A DNA stretch of 33,379 nt from Ruminiclostridium sp. (GTDB lineage Bacteria; Bacillota; Clostridia; Oscillospirales; Ruminococcaceae). How positions within the stretch are numbered: position 1 is the stretch's first letter; every line of letters starts with the position of its first letter. The stretch is from assembly GCA_017941355.1 (NCBI GenBank), contig JAGAWN010000239.1, positions 1 through 33,379 of the forward strand, written 5' to 3'. The notes beneath the pieces were generated by a model that was not told where the DNA came from, searched no databases, and saw only the letters and a list, made by a program, of their open reading frames with translations. Of the stretch, positions 31,854 to 33,379 are shown one piece after another. Made by a program: the position numbers and the translations under genes.

Positions 31854-33242
31854 TCATTTTTCGATGCTGTTCAGGAAATCTCCGCCGTATTTGCGTATCT
31901 GCTCGATCATTTCCTCATCGCTTATCACGGTGACACGGCCTGCTTCATACTCCGCGTCGATCCATTCCTTGATCTTCTCGATGAAGGGTTCCTTCTTGCT
32001 GACAGCTTTTTCCGGCGGCAGGCGATAGTAGTTGTTTATCCAGAGGGCAATTCCCGCAAGTCCCGAAACGTTGCTTACCGCTACAAGGGGCGGTCTGCCG
32101 AGTATGGTGTCGGTGTCGAAGATGTTGTATATCTCCGGGTCTTTGAGCAGTCCGTCGGCATGGATCCCCGCGCGGGTGAGGTTGAAATTGCGCCCTACGA
32201 ACGGTGTCATAGGCGGCAGGTCGTAGTTGGTCTCCTTGACGATGTAGTCCGCGATCTCGGTTATGACACGCGGCTCCATGCCGCCGAAATCACCGCGGAA
32301 CTGTGCGTACTCGAACACCATTGCTTCCAGCGGAACGTTGCCTGTTCTCTCACCGATACCGAGGAGTGAGCAGTTAACCGCCTGTGCGCCGTACAGCCAT
32401 GCGGTGGAAGCATTCACCACGCCCTTGTAGAAGTCGTTGTGACCGTGCCATTCCAGCATTTCGCAGGGAACGCCCGCATAATGCTGCAAGCCGTAGATTA
32501 TGCCGGAAACGCTTCTCGGCAGCGCGACTCCGGGGTACGGAACGCCGTATCCCATGGTGTCGCAGGCACGGATCTTTATCGGTATGCCGCTTTTTTCGGA
32601 AAGCTCCATGAGCGCTGTTGCAAACGGTACTACAAAGCCGTAGAAGTCGGCGCGGGTGATGTCCTCGAAGTGGCAGCGCGGACGCAGCCCGGCTTCTATC
32701 GCGTCGGAGACTATGCCGATATACTTGTCCAGCGCCTTCTTACGGGTAAGTCCCATTTTGTTGAAGATGTGGTAGTCCGAGCAGCTGACAAGGATACCGG
32801 TCTCTTTGATACCGATATCGCGGACGAGCGCAAAATCCGACTTTGTTGCACGGATCCATGTTGTGATCTCCGGAAACTCGTAACCCAGAGCCATGCAGCG
32901 TTCGAGAGCGTCCCTGTCCTTCTTCGAGTAAACGAAGAACTCGGTCTGGCGGATAATGCCGTTCCTGCCGCCGAGCCTGTGGAGCAGCTCGTAGATATGC
33001 ACCATCTGGTCGGTGGTGTAGGGGGCGCGGGACTGCTGACCGTCACGGAACGTGGTATCGGTAATGTATATCTTCTCCGGCATATTCATGGGGACACGCC
33101 GGTAGTTGTAGGCTATCTTCGGCACCTCGGTGTAGGGGAACATCTCGCGGAACAGTTCCGGCTGCGGAACGTCCTGGAGTTCGTACATATACGGATCCTG
33201 TTCAAGCAGGTAGCTTTTATTGCTGAGTGTTATCTCGGACAT
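31854..33242 (-). CDS. Re-citrate synthase / isopropylmalate-synthase-family enzyme
   Basis: A 462-aa HMGL-like TIM-barrel enzyme of the isopropylmalate/homocitrate synthase superfamily, which condenses acetyl-CoA with a 2-oxoacid. Visible motifs: DTTFRDGQQSR (barrel strand 1, metal Asp), RPRCHFEDITRAD, RACDTMGYGVPYPG and the metal-binding HGHND. The pattern RLGGRNGIIRQTEFFVYSKKDR is, as I recall, that of the clostridial Re-citrate synthase group, often annotated as 2-isopropylmalate synthase. No leu genes are adjacent and the usual regulatory C-terminal domain is absent. The start is the minus-strand ATG at 33242 with GGAG upstream; the ATG at 33308 is upstream of the promoter and impossible. 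Family is certain, the citrate product is inferred. Confidence 0.85.
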   Translation of the reverse strand: MSEITLSNKSYLLEQDPYMYELQDVPQPELFREMFPYTEVPKIAYNYRRVPMNMPEKIYITDTTFRDGQQSRAPYTTDQMVHIYELLHRLGGRNGIIRQTEFFVYSKKDRDALERCMALGYEFPEITTWIRATKSDFALVRDIGIKETGILVSCSDYHIFNKMGLTRKKALDKYIGIVSDAIEAGLRPRCHFEDITRADFYGFVVPFATALMELSEKSGIPIKIRACDTMGYGVPYPGVALPRSVSGIIYGLQHYAGVPCEMLEWHGHNDFYKGVVNASTAWLYGAQAVNCSLLGIGERTGNVPLEAMVFEYAQFRGDFGGMEPRVITEIADYIVKETNYDLPPMTPFVGRNFNLTRAGIHADGLLKDPEIYNIFDTDTILGRPPLVAVSNVSGLAGIALWINNYYRLPPEKAVSKKEPFIEKIKEWIDAEYEAGRVTVISDEEMIEQIRKYGGDFLNSIEK

Positions 33243-33276
33243 ATCATTTTCTCTCCGTTTCATTGGTTGTATCACT

Positions 33277-33305
33277 ATTATATTACCGTAAAATGGTTTT
33301 GTCAA
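33277..33305 (-). promoter_or_regulatory. Perfect sigma-A promoter of the Re-citrate-synthase-like gene
   Basis: Read on minus: TTGACA (33305-33300), 17 bp, TATAAT (33282-33277). Start near 33270. Confidence 0.92.
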
Positions 33306-33311
33306 CAAAAT

Positions 33312-33350
33312 AACGGGAAAATCGGCTTTTTAACGCCTTTTTCCCGTTTT
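33312..33350 (-). terminator. Terminator of the next gene to the right (minus strand)
   Basis: AACGGGAAAA (33312-33321) pairs TTTTCCCGTT (33339-33348), with GGC/GCC inside. The minus-strand transcript would end CCCGTTATTTTG. Its gene is outside the window, and no plus-strand gene here needs it. Confidence 0.65.
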
Positions 33351-33379
33351 TGCAAGTGCAATATGTCAAAATTGCATAA

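Noticed and set aside
33243-33308. Upstream in-frame ATG (33308) as start of the Re-citrate-synthase-like gene
   Set aside because: The perfect promoter lies between 33277 and 33305, so the transcript starts after that codon.
1-33379. tRNA, rRNA, insertion sequences, prophage genes
   Set aside because: None was seen: no cloverleaf with CCA context, no rRNA-like stretch, no transposase, integrase or phage structural motif.

Overview
The window looks like chromosome of a Gram-positive gut or rumen Firmicute close to Ruminococcus (Oscillospirales). This is inferred from gene content, not from a marker tree. The evidence is cohesin-like and dockerin modules on secreted proteins, NPxTG-type cell-wall sorting signals, a type III glutamine synthetase, a Re-citrate-synthase-like enzyme, and near-consensus sigma-A promoters (TTGACA, 17 nt, TATAAT). 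Coding density is high and GC is moderate. I see no rRNA, tRNA, CRISPR array, prophage or insertion sequence.

Left part (1-10352), housekeeping and metabolism: the 3' end of a sodium/solute symporter; a phenylacetate-CoA ligase paired with a small acyl carrier protein; glnN (type III glutamine synthetase) behind a perfect promoter and a hairpin leader; an acidic wall-anchored protein; a 36-residue small ORF with its own promoter and terminator; an acetyltransferase-type membrane protein; a CDF metal exporter facing an SCP2-domain protein; a YlmC/YmxH-type protein; and the rpsB-tsf operon with a structured leader.

Middle (10353-20450): addB without addA beside it; trkA-trkH for potassium uptake; a small ribbon-helix-helix-type protein behind a 36-bp perfect palindrome; a GH31 alpha-xylosidase (YicI type) with a LacI-family/cre-like operator at its start site; and an AqpZ-type aquaporin.

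Right-centre (20591-30276) is the most unusual part. Five consecutive plus-strand genes, apparently from one promoter, encode exported proteins built from one family of cohesin-like beta-sandwich domains. A one-domain wall-anchored protein (537 aa) comes first. Two soluble adaptors (344 and 452 aa) follow, each with a cohesin-like domain, a small Ig-like module and a C-terminal dockerin. Then comes a 1477-aa wall-anchored scaffold with eight tandem cohesin-like domains, and last a second one-domain anchored protein (257 aa). I read this as a self-contained surface assembly kit related to cellulosomes. The domains carry a distinctive signature (F-[ED]-V-x-S-W-x-P near the middle and L-W-x-P near the end), and the dockerins have a degenerate second calcium loop. 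No dockerin-bearing enzyme is in the window, so the cargo is unknown.

Right end (30242-33379), minus strand: a MATE efflux pump whose 5' UTR folds into a three-way-junction structure ending in a U tract (a candidate regulatory RNA), and a Re-citrate synthase / isopropylmalate-synthase-family enzyme with a perfect promoter.
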